Part shown: positions 1 to 8,601 of the stretch, one piece after another | Numbering within the stretch: position 1 is the first letter of the stretch | Layout of the letters: each line of letters starts with the position of its first letter | Assembly: GCA_041583655.1 (NCBI GenBank) | Contig: JBFHFJ010000014.1 | Coordinates: forward strand, 1 to 25,284 | Direction of reading: 5' to 3' | Origin: Haliea sp041583655 | GTDB lineage: Bacteria; Pseudomonadota; Gammaproteobacteria; Pseudomonadales; Halieaceae | Length of the DNA stretch: 25,284 nucleotides | Translations under genes and position numbers: made by a program | Notes under the pieces: model-generated | What the model was told of the DNA's origin: nothing | The model's input: only the letters and a program-made list of their open reading frames with translations | Database searches by the model: none

Positions 1-546
1 CCAGTGCTTCGCGTAGGCACCCACCCTGGGGTTTTGCTGCAGGCGCGGCGCCTCCTCGTTGAGCTGGCGGCGCTGGGTCTCGCGGGTCACATGCAACCAG
101 ATTTTTATCAGCAGTGCGCCATCATCGTGGAGCATGCGTTCGAAGGCGTTGATTTCCTCCAGCTGAACCTGCAGGTCGCGGATACCGAGTTTACCCTCGG
201 TGGCCTCATGCAGTGGGCGGGTATACCAGGAGCCGAGGAAGATTCCGGTCTTTCCCCGGGGCGGCAACTTGCGCCAGAAGCGCCAGAAAAACGGGCGTTC
301 CTCTTCCTCGTCGGAGTGCATCCAGATCGCGCTGGTCTCGATCCGGCGCGGATCCATCCATTCATTGAGGCGGTGGACCAGGGTGCCCTTACCAGCGCCG
401 GGCAGGCCCGCCACCAGGATGATGACCGGGTAGTCGCGCCCGGCCTGGTCAAACTGTGCCTCCAGCAATTGCTGGCGCAGGGTCAGTTCACGACCTTTAT
501 AATCCTCCGTTGACAGGAACTTGCCGGTCTCCAGCGCCTCAAACAT
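1..546 (-). CDS. pap: Polyphosphate:AMP phosphotransferase (PPK2 family), N-terminal part, cut by window start
   Basis: Only the first 182 codons are present; the frame stays open to base 1. The product starts MFEALETGKF and has a Walker A motif GLPGAGKGT at residues 47-55, followed by NEWMDPR and a GSWYTRPL segment. This pattern matches the N-terminal PPK2 domain of the two-domain pseudomonad enzyme that uses polyphosphate to phosphorylate AMP to ADP in the cytoplasm. The ATG at 546-544 is chosen because the family starts just here and a GGAG lies about 11 bases upstream. The conserved core after Walker A is intact, so nothing suggests a pseudogene. The gene diverges from the methyltransferase gene at 642. 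The family call is strong; whether the missing part carries the second PPK2 domain cannot be seen. Confidence 0.9.
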   Translation of the reverse strand, partial: MFEALETGKFLSTEDYKGRELTLRQQLLEAQFDQAGRDYPVIILVAGLPGAGKGTLVHRLNEWMDPRRIETSAIWMHSDEEEERPFFWRFWRKLPPRGKTGIFLGSWYTRPLHEATEGKLGIRDLQVQLEEINAFERMLHDDGALLIKIWLHVTRETQRRQLNEEAPRLQQNPRVGAYAKHW

Positions 547-608
547 TTGTGCAGGTGCTCCTCGATATCCGCTGCCGCGACAGCATAGGCTTGTTCGTCG
601 CGCCCCGT

Positions 609-614
609 TATAAT
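609..614 (+). promoter_or_regulatory. Perfect -10 element (TATAAT) upstream of the methyltransferase gene
   Basis: TATAAT lies 27 bases before the ATG at 642, so transcription would start near 621 and leave a short leader carrying the ribosome binding site AGGGAG (627-632). No good -35 hexamer is seen at 16-18 bases upstream. The element overlaps the opposing minus-strand -10 at 613-618, so the two promoters may exclude each other. Confidence 0.4.
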
Positions 615-640
615 CATACGCACTTCAGGGAGATAGTCAG
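613..640 (-). promoter_or_regulatory. Candidate sigma-70 promoter for the polyphosphate:AMP phosphotransferase gene
   Basis: On the minus strand CTGACT (640-635, four of six matches to TTGACA) is followed after 16 bases by TATGAT (618-613, five of six matches to TATAAT). Transcription would start near 606, giving a leader of about 60 bases before the ATG at 546. The call rests on sequence match only. Confidence 0.4.
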
Positions 641-641
641 C

Positions 642-1271
642 ATGGGCTTTTATGAACGGCATATCCTGCCGCACTGCATCAATTGCGCCTGCGGCAGCAA
701 GCCGATTATGCAGCAGCGACAGAAAATAGTGCCCAAGGCGCAGGGGACTGTTCTGGAAATAGGCATCGGTACCGGACTCAATCTGCCGTATTACAATCCT
801 GCGCGCATAGAGCGGCTGATCGGCCTCGATCCCTCGGAGAAGTCCTGGGAGCTTGCCGGGAAGCGGGTGGCGCAGGTGGACTTTGACGTCGAGTTCATCG
901 GCCTGCCGGGAGAGCAGATCCCGCTGGCGGACAACAGTGTCGACACCATCGTGGTAACTTTCAGCCTGTGTACCATCCCCGACCCCGTCGCGGCCCTGGA
1001 GGGCATGGCGAGGGTGTTGCGCCCCGATGGCCAGTTGTTGTTCTGCGAACACGGCAGGGCACCGGACCCGGAAGTAACGCGCTGGCAGGATCGGCTCAAT
1101 GGTTTCTGGCAGGCGCTCGCGGGTGGCTGTAACCTGAACCGTGATATCCCGGCGTTGTTGGCCGCCGGGGGGTTTGCGACGGATTCGCTGGAAACCATGT
1201 ATCTGCCCGGCACCCCGCGCTTTGCCGGATTCAACTACTGGGGTCACGCACGCCTCGCCAGCGGGCATTGA
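642..1271 (+). CDS. Class I SAM-dependent methyltransferase, small METTL7-like type
   Basis: The 209-residue product has a clear SAM-binding motif I, VLEIGIGTGLNL, at about residues 33-44, an acidic motif II (LIGLDPS), and a central DNSVDTIVVTFSLCTIPDP segment typical of class I methyltransferases. A Cys-rich stretch HCINCACG near residues 11-18 precedes the fold, and there is no signal peptide. The frame is open further upstream, but the ATG at 642 is chosen because AGGGAG sits 9 bases before it and a perfect -10 lies just upstream. The substrate cannot be read from sequence; relatives include small-molecule and thiol methyltransferases. It ends just before tamA, so the two could be co-transcribed. 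Confidence 0.82.
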   Translation: MGFYERHILPHCINCACGSKPIMQQRQKIVPKAQGTVLEIGIGTGLNLPYYNPARIERLIGLDPSEKSWELAGKRVAQVDFDVEFIGLPGEQIPLADNSVDTIVVTFSLCTIPDPVAALEGMARVLRPDGQLLFCEHGRAPDPEVTRWQDRLNGFWQALAGGCNLNRDIPALLAAGGFATDSLETMYLPGTPRFAGFNYWGHARLASGH

Positions 1272-1283
1272 CGGTTGTTCCCA

Positions 1284-3035
1284 GTGCACCGCATCCGGGA
1301 GGGGATCCTGTTGCTGGCGTTGGTGCTGGTAGCAGCCCATGGGCATGCCGCGCCGACACTGGAATACAAGGTGGAGGGCCTGGAGCGTGCCCAGCGCGCC
1401 AACGTGGAGGCCTGGCTTGGCGCTTCGCCTGAGACCAGGTCGGCCCGGGCAAACTTCGTGACCTCGGTGCGGGACCGCGTCGAGCGCAGCCTGCAGGCCC
1501 TGGGGTACTACCGTGCAGATGTCGATATCCATCTTGATCGGGAGCAGGATCCCTGGCGCATGGTGATCACGGTGGATGCCGGCCCCCCCGTTATCGTCAG
1601 CGCGCTGGACCTGCAATTGACCGGGGCCGCGGCCGAGGATCCTGTTTTTGCACGACTGCTGGCCAATAAGCCGCTGAACGAGGGCGACATTCTCCACCAC
1701 GGGAACTATGAGTCCCTGCGCAATTCCCTGTTGAGTCTCGGCCAGCGACGCGGCTACTTTGACGGTGAGCTGCTGGCGCGGTCAGTGCAGGTCGAGCCCG
1801 GCGTCGGCGAGGCCCGGGTGCAGCTCCATTACTCGAGTGGCGAGCGCTATCGCATCGGCGAGGTGCGTATGGATGAGCAGGTCATGAGCCGGGAGCTGCT
1901 GCTGAAGCTGCAGAATTTTGAAGTGGGCGCCCCTTACGAGCTCGGCACGCTGCAGGGCCTCCAGGCGCAGTTGCAGCGTACCGGTTATTTCTCCGCCATT
2001 ACCCTGCGCCCGGCCCTGGAGGAGCGAGCGAACGGCGAGGTGCCCCTGGACCTGGAACTTTTTCCCGCCAAGCGCCATACCATAGACGTGGGTATCGGCT
2101 TCAGCACGGATACCGAGGAGAGGGTATCCCTGACCTGGCGCACGCCGAAGGTCAATCGCTTCGGCCACAGCCAGGAAACGCGCCTTGAATACTCGGCAAT
2201 AAATCCCAGCGGGCGCTTTGTCTACAACATCCCGCTGACGCACCCGCTCAATGACGTGCTCCAGCTCGGGTTGCGCGTTGAGCAGAATGAGTTCGGTGAC
2301 CTGGAGAGTCGCCAGCAGGAAGCGCAGGTACGTCGAGAACAACGCTACGGCAACTGGATCCTGAGCTATCACCTGCGGCTGCTCAACGAACAGTGGGATG
2401 CTGGCCCGGTTAACGGCAACGAGGATTACCTGTTGCCCGGGGTTTCCATATCCCACAAGCGGCGCGATGGACCCCTGGTCAACCCCACACGCGGCTTCAG
2501 CCAGTTTTATTCGGTGGAGGCCACCTCCAGCTACATGGGGTCCAGTGTCGACATGACGCGCCTCTACGCCAACTGGATCTACGTGCTGCCCCTGGCGGAA
2601 CGGCACCGGCTGGTGGCCCGTACGGAAGCCGGCGCAGCGCTGTTGGGGGACGGGCAGCGGGATGACCTGGCCCCATCCCTGAGTTTCTTCGCCGGCGGCT
2701 CCCAGAGTGTCCGCGGATTCGGCTACCAGTCCATAGGCAATGAGGTGGATGTGCTCCTTGACGATGGCGAGGAACGCGCGCTGGTCCTCGGCGGTAACCG
2801 GCTGGCAGTCGCCAGCCTGGAATACCAGTATGCATTCCTCAAGGACTGGCGTGCTGCGCTGTTTGTCGATGGCGGCGATGCCTTCGACGAGGGTGAGTTC
2901 GACGCCAACTACGCAGCCGGCTTCGGTGTCCACTATATGACGCCGGTGGGTGCCATCAAACTGGAGCTGGCGCGCAGTCTCAGCGAGGATAATCCAGGCT
3001 GGCGCGTGCATATCAATATAGGGGCAGAGTTTTGA
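1284..3035 (+). CDS. tamA: TamA, Omp85-family outer-membrane translocation/assembly factor
   Basis: The product (583 residues from GTG 1284) begins with a signal peptide: basic n-region HRIRE, hydrophobic LLLALVLVAA, and likely cleavage after AHGHA. Three POTRA-like repeats follow to about residue 265, then a beta-barrel domain. The barrel carries GGSQSVRGFGY near residues 468-478, the conserved VRGF loop-6 motif of Omp85 proteins. Length fits E. coli TamA (577). It would sit in the outer membrane and work with TamB in inserting some outer-membrane proteins and in lipid transport. The start is uncertain: GTG 1284 is preferred, but TTG 1275 in the same frame is possible and both give a signal peptide. 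No strong ribosome binding site is seen. Its stop overlaps the tamB start. Confidence 0.92.
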   Translation: MHRIREGILLLALVLVAAHGHAAPTLEYKVEGLERAQRANVEAWLGASPETRSARANFVTSVRDRVERSLQALGYYRADVDIHLDREQDPWRMVITVDAGPPVIVSALDLQLTGAAAEDPVFARLLANKPLNEGDILHHGNYESLRNSLLSLGQRRGYFDGELLARSVQVEPGVGEARVQLHYSSGERYRIGEVRMDEQVMSRELLLKLQNFEVGAPYELGTLQGLQAQLQRTGYFSAITLRPALEERANGEVPLDLELFPAKRHTIDVGIGFSTDTEERVSLTWRTPKVNRFGHSQETRLEYSAINPSGRFVYNIPLTHPLNDVLQLGLRVEQNEFGDLESRQQEAQVRREQRYGNWILSYHLRLLNEQWDAGPVNGNEDYLLPGVSISHKRRDGPLVNPTRGFSQFYSVEATSSYMGSSVDMTRLYANWIYVLPLAERHRLVARTEAGAALLGDGQRDDLAPSLSFFAGGSQSVRGFGYQSIGNEVDVLLDDGEERALVLGGNRLAVASLEYQYAFLKDWRAALFVDGGDAFDEGEFDANYAAGFGVHYMTPVGAIKLELARSLSEDNPGWRVHINIGAEF

Positions 3036-6000
3036 AGCGCCTCGGCCAGGGTTTATTCCTGCTGCTGGTGTTACTGCTGGCGCTGGTGCTGGCAGCGCCG
3101 TTCACCGCCTCCGGCACCCGGCTGCTGCTGGCGCTGTTGCCTGAAACGGGCCCCCTGCAGGTGGAGTACCACAGCGGTCGCCTCGCCGGGGAGTTGCGCC
3201 TGCGGCGGGTGCAACTGGTCACCGCAGACATGGATCTGCAGCTCACGGATCTGCATGCGGAGCTGCAGCCCGCCTGTCTGTGGCAGAGCAGGTTCTGTTT
3301 CGCTCAGCTTGAACTGGGCAGCCTGGTCCTCGAGGTGTTGGCGGGTGACGGGAGCGGGAGTTCCCCCGCCGGGGAGCCCCTGACCCTGCCCGTGAGTGCG
3401 CACGCGCCCCGGATTGGTATCAATGCCCTGACGGTGCGCTGGCCGGGCGGCAGTTGGGAGCAGCAGCAGGCGCACCTCGGGCTGGAACTGGATGAGACCG
3501 GCATCTATCTCGATGAGGTGGTCATTGCCTTCGGGGTGCTGACCCTCGACGCGGAAACGGAACCCGGCGCCGCGCCGGAGCCCGGGCCCTTGCGCTTGCC
3601 GGAAGTCGCCCTGCCGCTGTTATTGGCAGTGGAGAGTCTCGAATTGCAGTCTCCGCGCCTGGTGTCGGGAGAATGGGAGCAGGGCCTGGAGCGGCTTGCG
3701 CTGGGACTGCGCTGGCATGGGACGGAGCTGCTGCTGGCGGATCTGGAGGTTGAGAGCGGCGAGTGGGGTTCCCTGGCCGCCGCGGGCGAGCTGGACATGA
3801 CCGGCAGCTGGCCCATGGCGCTGGAAATCAACGCGGCGCCCGCGGCCGGGGTCCTGCCGGAGATCCTGCAGGGGCGCTCCTTCGCACTGCGCCTGGACGG
3901 GGCGGCGGATGCCCTGGATCTCGCGCTCGACGTGCCCGGTGAGCCCGCGTTGCAGGTCACAGGGGAGGTCAACCTGCTGGACCCGGCGCTGCCTTTTGTC
4001 GCCGATGCGCGCCTGCAGGGGCAGGGCAGCATTGCCCTTGCGGATTATCTGCCGGAATTGCCGCCGGGACTCGCCGGCGGCGTCCTGGACCTGCCCCTGG
4101 CACTGGCGGCGGAGGGGACGCTGCAGTCCCAGGCTTTTTCCCTGCAGGCGCGGTTGCGGGAGGTCGGTTACCCGGCGCTGGATGTACGTCTTGGCGCCTC
4201 TCACGCCGCGGGCCTGCTAACGGTCCAGGAATTGCGTCTCGACGGTGGTAGCAGCGAGGGCAGCCTCAGCCTGGAGGGCACGCTGGCATATGGGGAGACC
4301 CTGCACTGGCAGGCGGTCCTGCAATCGCCGGGCATGGTGCTACCGGCCCTTAGCGACTATGTCTTTGGCAAGCTCGGCGGCAGGCTGGCCACCACCGGCA
4401 GCCTGGCAGGCGGGCGCTGGGCGCTCACTCTGGAGGATGTCGCGGTCGCGGGTGAAATCAACGGCCTGCCGGCTACCCTGAGCGGCGATATCGCCCTGGC
4501 CGCCGATACCTACATTACTTCTGGAGCGTTGCTGGGAGAGGCCAATGGGGCCAGCCTGCGCCTAGCCGCGGGAGGGGCTGGTACCGCCGCCGTGTTCGAG
4601 CTGGCTATTACCGACCTGGGCCGCTGGCAGTCGGGCAGTCGCGGTAGTGCTGAGCTGCGTGGCGAATGGCACGCGGGGGCGTCCACCCTCGGCCTCCAGG
4701 GTAGCCTCGCCGGCCTGCACTGGACAGACATCCGGGTTGACGAAGGCACCCTCTCCGGGTCACTGGACCTGGCCGAGAACGGTGCGCTTGACGCCGGCCT
4801 CAGCCTGCGACAGGTCCAGGTGGGGGAGGTGTCTCTGGACACAGTAACGGCCCGAATCGGCGGTAACCGCGAAGAGCCGCGGCTGACGCTGGGCTCCGCC
4901 GGCAGCCTGGCGGGTGAGTTGCGCCTTGCGGGTCGTCAGGAGGGCACTGACTGGAAGGTTCTGGTCAGCACCGATGGTTTGCAGACCCCCCTGGGGCCGC
5001 TTGCACTGCGGGCTCCATTCACCCTTCACTACGCTCCGCAGGAGACTCGCGTCAGCGCCCACTGCTGGGAGCTCGCCGATAGCTCCCTTTGCGCCTCGGA
5101 GTGGATATTGGGATCCGCCGGCGGTGGGAGCGCCCGCCTGGAGGGTGACATGACCCTGTTTGCGGCCCTGCTGCCGCAGCAGTTGCAGGTGGAGGGTCCG
5201 CTGACAGCCTCGGTAAATGCCGGGTGGCAGCCGGATTCCCCGCTGCGGGCGACGGCGCAGATCCTGGGCCCGCAGGGATCGCTTACCCAGTTCTATCCGG
5301 AGGGTGAATCCGCCACCTTCAGCTGGGATTCCCTCAGTGTGAACCTTAACCAGGGTGCCAACGGCCTGGTTATTGATGCCCACTTGCAGCAGGAGGGGAT
5401 GCGGGTCATCGGCCTGGAGGTGCGGCTGCCGGCTGATCGCGCAGCGCCACTGGCGGGAGATATTGAGCTGGAGCAACTGCAACTGGCGACCTTGCGCCCG
5501 TTCCTGCCCCAGCTATCGCGCCTGGAGGGTGAACTGAATGGCGCCCTGCGCCTGGAGGGCACGCTGGCGGAGCCCGGAATATGGGGCGAGTTGCGCTGGA
5601 GCGGCGGCGCGGTGCAGGCCAACGCCAACCCCACCGAGTTGCGCGAGGTGGATCTGGCGATCAGCCTGCTCGGGGATCGCGCGGAAATCGTCGGGACCGG
5701 CGTGCTTGGCGGCGGCGAACTGGAGATCAGCGGAAACGCCAGCCTGCGACCCGAGCTGGAATTGACTCTCGCCCTGCGCGGCGACAACAACCGCCTGCTT
5801 TACCCGCCCAGTACCCAGATGATGGTCAGCCCGGACCTGCGCCTGAGCGCCAGTTCCGGCCGAGTCGTTGTGGGGGGGGATGTGCTGGTCACTTCCGGAG
5901 TGCTCGCCTATGAGCAGTTGCCTGCGGGCAGCGTCTCCCTGTCGCCCGACGTGGTCGAGGTGGACTATGCCGGAAATGTGGTCAAACCGGAGAGCGCACT

Positions 6001-6709
6001 GAATTTTGATGCCGAGATCCGGGTGAGGATCAGCGATCGGTTCCGCGTCCAGGGGCGTGATCTCAATGTCACTGTCGGCGGCGACCTGTCCCTGCAGCAG
6101 GTGTCTGGACAGCCGCTGCAGCTGTTTGGCAATCTCAATATTGTCGGCGGCGAGTTCCGCGCCTATGGGCAACGGCTGCTGGTGCGCCAGGGCAGGGTCT
6201 CCTTTACCGGACTGCCCGAAAACCCGGACCTCAACCTGCGGGCAGAGCGGGAGATTCCCGCCGAGGACGTGCGCGCGGGCGTGCTGGTCAGCGGCACCCT
6301 GGAAGAACCGCAGATCACGCTGTACTCGGACCCGGCAATGTCGCAGACCGAAACCCTGTCCTACCTGGTGCGCGGGCGCGGGATGGACAGCGGGGCTGGC
6401 GCTGACGGCACCGCCATGGCGCTGTCAGTGGGCACCGGGCTGGTCAACCAGAGTGCAATCGTGACGGAGCTCAACCGACTGCCCGGCCTGCGCAACGTGG
6501 AATTTGGTGCCGAGGGTTCCGAGGACGAAACCGCGGCGACCGTCAGCGGCTATATTGGCGAGCGCATCTACCTGTCCTACGGAGTCGGCCTCTACGAACC
6601 GGTAAATGTGCTGACCGCGCGCCTGTATCTGCAGGCGCGCTTCTGGCTGGAAGTGGTGAGCCGCCTGGAGAGTTCTGTCGATCTGTACTACAGCTTCGAC
6701 ATCGACTGA
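3032..6709 (+). CDS. tamB: TamB, inner-membrane-anchored periplasmic bridge protein of the TAM complex (DUF490)
   Basis: The 1225-residue product has an N-terminal anchor (MKRLGQG then a Leu-rich segment to about residue 22) and a very long beta-rich periplasmic body of repeating AsmA-like groove segments. It ends in the TamB C-terminal domain, from about residue 860, with LYYSFDID at the end. It would span the periplasm from the inner membrane to TamA and act in outer-membrane protein assembly and phospholipid transport. Length fits the family (E. coli TamB 1259). Translation appears to start at TTG 3032, overlapping the tamA stop as TTGA, which suggests coupling. The conserved anchor begins exactly there, and GGGGCAGAG just upstream may bind the ribosome. 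Confidence 0.93.
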   Translation: MKRLGQGLFLLLVLLLALVLAAPFTASGTRLLLALLPETGPLQVEYHSGRLAGELRLRRVQLVTADMDLQLTDLHAELQPACLWQSRFCFAQLELGSLVLEVLAGDGSGSSPAGEPLTLPVSAHAPRIGINALTVRWPGGSWEQQQAHLGLELDETGIYLDEVVIAFGVLTLDAETEPGAAPEPGPLRLPEVALPLLLAVESLELQSPRLVSGEWEQGLERLALGLRWHGTELLLADLEVESGEWGSLAAAGELDMTGSWPMALEINAAPAAGVLPEILQGRSFALRLDGAADALDLALDVPGEPALQVTGEVNLLDPALPFVADARLQGQGSIALADYLPELPPGLAGGVLDLPLALAAEGTLQSQAFSLQARLREVGYPALDVRLGASHAAGLLTVQELRLDGGSSEGSLSLEGTLAYGETLHWQAVLQSPGMVLPALSDYVFGKLGGRLATTGSLAGGRWALTLEDVAVAGEINGLPATLSGDIALAADTYITSGALLGEANGASLRLAAGGAGTAAVFELAITDLGRWQSGSRGSAELRGEWHAGASTLGLQGSLAGLHWTDIRVDEGTLSGSLDLAENGALDAGLSLRQVQVGEVSLDTVTARIGGNREEPRLTLGSAGSLAGELRLAGRQEGTDWKVLVSTDGLQTPLGPLALRAPFTLHYAPQETRVSAHCWELADSSLCASEWILGSAGGGSARLEGDMTLFAALLPQQLQVEGPLTASVNAGWQPDSPLRATAQILGPQGSLTQFYPEGESATFSWDSLSVNLNQGANGLVIDAHLQQEGMRVIGLEVRLPADRAAPLAGDIELEQLQLATLRPFLPQLSRLEGELNGALRLEGTLAEPGIWGELRWSGGAVQANANPTELREVDLAISLLGDRAEIVGTGVLGGGELEISGNASLRPELELTLALRGDNNRLLYPPSTQMMVSPDLRLSASSGRVVVGGDVLVTSGVLAYEQLPAGSVSLSPDVVEVDYAGNVVKPESALNFDAEIRVRISDRFRVQGRDLNVTVGGDLSLQQVSGQPLQLFGNLNIVGGEFRAYGQRLLVRQGRVSFTGLPENPDLNLRAEREIPAEDVRAGVLVSGTLEEPQITLYSDPAMSQTETLSYLVRGRGMDSGAGADGTAMALSVGTGLVNQSAIVTELNRLPGLRNVEFGAEGSEDETAATVSGYIGERIYLSYGVGLYEPVNVLTARLYLQARFWLEVVSRLESSVDLYYSFDID

Positions 6710-6721
6710 GGCGGCTGCGTA

Positions 6722-7360
6722 TCAGGTTTGCGGCAGGATGTAGAGCTCGACCCGCCGATTCTGCGCGCGGCCCTGTTCACTGCTGTTGTCCGCGATCGGC
6801 TGGTCGAAGGCCATACCCTGCACCAGCATCCGCGAGCGGCTGACGTTGCGGGTGACCAGATAGTCGGCTACGCTGCCTGCGCGGCGCTCGGACAGCTCCT
6901 GATTGAGCTGGCGACTGCCGGTGTTGTCGGTGTGGCCGGTTACCCGGAGAGTGGTTTCCCCGTACTTGGCCAGCACCTCGCCAACGGCATTGAGGGTTGG
7001 GTAGAAGTCGCCGCGCAGGTTGTAGGAGTTGGTCTGGAAAGTGATGTTGCCGGGCATGATCAGGCGGATGTTGTCACCCTCGCGGGCGACCTGGACACCA
7101 GAGCCCTGCAACTGCTCGCGCAACTTGGCTTCCTGCACGTCCATGTAGGCGCCGACACCAGTACCGACAATGCCGCAGCCCAGGGCGGCGTTGCGGGCGT
7201 GTTTGCTGGAGTCAATTGAGCCGATGATGCCACAGACAGCAGCGGCACCGACGCCATAGGTGGCGGCTTTGCTCGCCTGTCGTTCTCCGGTGTAGGGATT
7301 GGTGGTGCAGGCTCCCAGCAACAGGGTGGCGGCGGCAATGGATGCAAGCTTGAAGCGCAT
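6722..7360 (-). CDS. OmpA-family outer-membrane lipoprotein (YiaD-like)
   Basis: The 212-residue product has a lipoprotein signal with lipobox LLGAC and lipidated Cys18. A Gly/Ala-rich glycine-zipper-like segment covers about residues 35-75, and an OmpA-like peptidoglycan-binding domain about 95-212. The latter holds TGHTDNTG (residues 141-148, Asp145) and SERRA (Arg160), the Asp and Arg that bind diaminopimelate in this family. It would tether the outer membrane to the cell wall. The ATG at 7360 is preceded by GAGGAG at 7 bases. The gene converges on tamB with only 12 bases between stops and no visible terminator. The family call is firm; its specific role is not. Confidence 0.9.
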   Translation of the reverse strand: MRFKLASIAAATLLLGACTTNPYTGERQASKAATYGVGAAAVCGIIGSIDSSKHARNAALGCGIVGTGVGAYMDVQEAKLREQLQGSGVQVAREGDNIRLIMPGNITFQTNSYNLRGDFYPTLNAVGEVLAKYGETTLRVTGHTDNTGSRQLNQELSERRAGSVADYLVTRNVSRSRMLVQGMAFDQPIADNSSEQGRAQNRRVELYILPQT

Positions 7361-7560
7361 GTAAAGTCTCCTCGTCCGGTTACTGCCCGGAAACGTAACT
7401 AGGGTGGATCATAGCCCCGGATGCGGGGTCAGGCGGGCATTGTACCCCAGGGTGGGGGCATGTCCTGTTAACAATTGTAAGCGAGGAGCCGCGGTAAACT
7501 CATGCAGCAACGATTCAGCGCAACAGACAGGCCGGATCTTTACAGGCTGGAGGCTGGCCC
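7361..7560. promoter_or_regulatory. 200-bp divergent intergenic region between the lipoprotein and hydrolase genes
   Basis: For the minus-strand lipoprotein gene, AGGACA (7466-7461) with 16 bases to TACAAT (7444-7439) is a possible promoter, with TATGAT (7413-7408) as a second -10. A small perfect hairpin, CCCCG-GATG-CGGGG (7415-7428), would lie in the leader if TACAAT is used. For the plus-strand hydrolase gene only the ribosome binding site GGAGG (7549-7553) is convincing; TAAACT (7495-7500) has no well-placed -35. Confidence 0.3.
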
Positions 7561-8601
7561 ATGGACCCGTTGACCCAGGGCGCTATAGGTGCTGCCCTGC
7601 CGCAGGCCACGGCCACTCGCCGGCAGGTACTGGCGGCGGGTGTGCTCGGGTTTCTTTCCGGGATGGCCCCCGATCTCGACGTCCTGATCCGCTCTGCCGA
7701 GGACCCGCTGCTGTTCCTGGAGTATCATCGCCAGTTCACCCATGCTCTGGTCTTCATCCCGATGGGAGGCCTGCTCTGCGCTCTGGTGCTGCACCGCCTG
7801 ATCGGACGCGGGGCGGGCCTCGGGTTCTGGCGCAGTTACCTGTTCTGCACTCTGGGTTACGCTACCCACGGTGTTCTTGACGCCTGTACCACCTATGGCA
7901 CGCTGCTGCTCTGGCCGTTCAGCGACCAGCGTTTTGCCTGGAACACGATCTCCATCATTGATCCGCTGTTCACCCTTCCCGTGCTGGCCCTGATTATCGT
8001 TGCCGCTGTGCGTCGCCGGCCCGCGCTTGCCCGGGTCGCCGTGGTCTGGGGCCTGGCCTACCTGGCGCTGGGCGCCTGGCAGCGGGACAGGGCGGAGGTG
8101 CTGGGTGAGTCGCTGGCCGCCGAGCGCGGCCATGTGCCGTTGCGGCTGGAGGCCAAACCCAGCTTCGCCAATATCCTGGTGTGGAAAGTCGTCTATGAAA
8201 CCGCGACGGATTTTCATGTCGATGCTGTGCGCACCTGGCCGTCCCCGGTGGTCTATCCCGGGAGTTCCATACCTCGCCTGGATCCTGCCCGGGATCTGCC
8301 TTGGCTGGACCCGGCATCACAGCAGGCGCGGGATGTTGAGCGCTTCGCCTGGTTCAGCAACGACTATGTGGCCAGCGACCCGCTGATTGCCGGCCGCGTG
8401 ATCGATGTCCGCTATTCCCTGTTGCCGAACGAAATCGATTCCCTGTGGAGCATCCAGCTGACGCCGGAGGCGGGGCCACAGGAACACGTCAGCTACGCCA
8501 TGCACCGCAACCGCCGGGACGGGCAGATTGAGACTCTCTGGCACATGCTGCTGGGGCAGCCGCTTTCAGGCAGCCGCCAGTATCGCATCGGCGGCCTCTA
8601 G
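7561..8601 (+). CDS. Inner-membrane metal-dependent hydrolase, YdjM/DUF457 family
   Basis: The 346-residue product opens with MDPLTQGAIGAAL, the usual N-terminus of this family. Conserved likely metal ligands follow: PDLD (Asp38, Asp40), HRQFTH (His56, His61) and HGVLD (His103, Asp107). Several hydrophobic segments in the first 190 residues (about 25-40, 62-78, 90-108, 135-150, 155-175) indicate an integral membrane protein; the last 150 residues are soluble. The substrate is unknown; E. coli YdjM is LexA-regulated, but no SOS box was seen here. GGAGG lies 7 bases before the ATG. The last 36 bases overlap the 3' end of the opposing aminotransferase gene. Confidence 0.82.
   Translation: MDPLTQGAIGAALPQATATRRQVLAAGVLGFLSGMAPDLDVLIRSAEDPLLFLEYHRQFTHALVFIPMGGLLCALVLHRLIGRGAGLGFWRSYLFCTLGYATHGVLDACTTYGTLLLWPFSDQRFAWNTISIIDPLFTLPVLALIIVAAVRRRPALARVAVVWGLAYLALGAWQRDRAEVLGESLAAERGHVPLRLEAKPSFANILVWKVVYETATDFHVDAVRTWPSPVVYPGSSIPRLDPARDLPWLDPASQQARDVERFAWFSNDYVASDPLIAGRVIDVRYSLLPNEIDSLWSIQLTPEAGPQEHVSYAMHRNRRDGQIETLWHMLLGQPLSGSRQYRIGGL

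Noticed and set aside
483..1700. Long open minus-strand frame opposite the methyltransferase and the start of tamA
   Set aside because: It mirrors two well-supported plus-strand genes, has no recognisable domain, and is the usual long antisense frame of GC-rich coding DNA.
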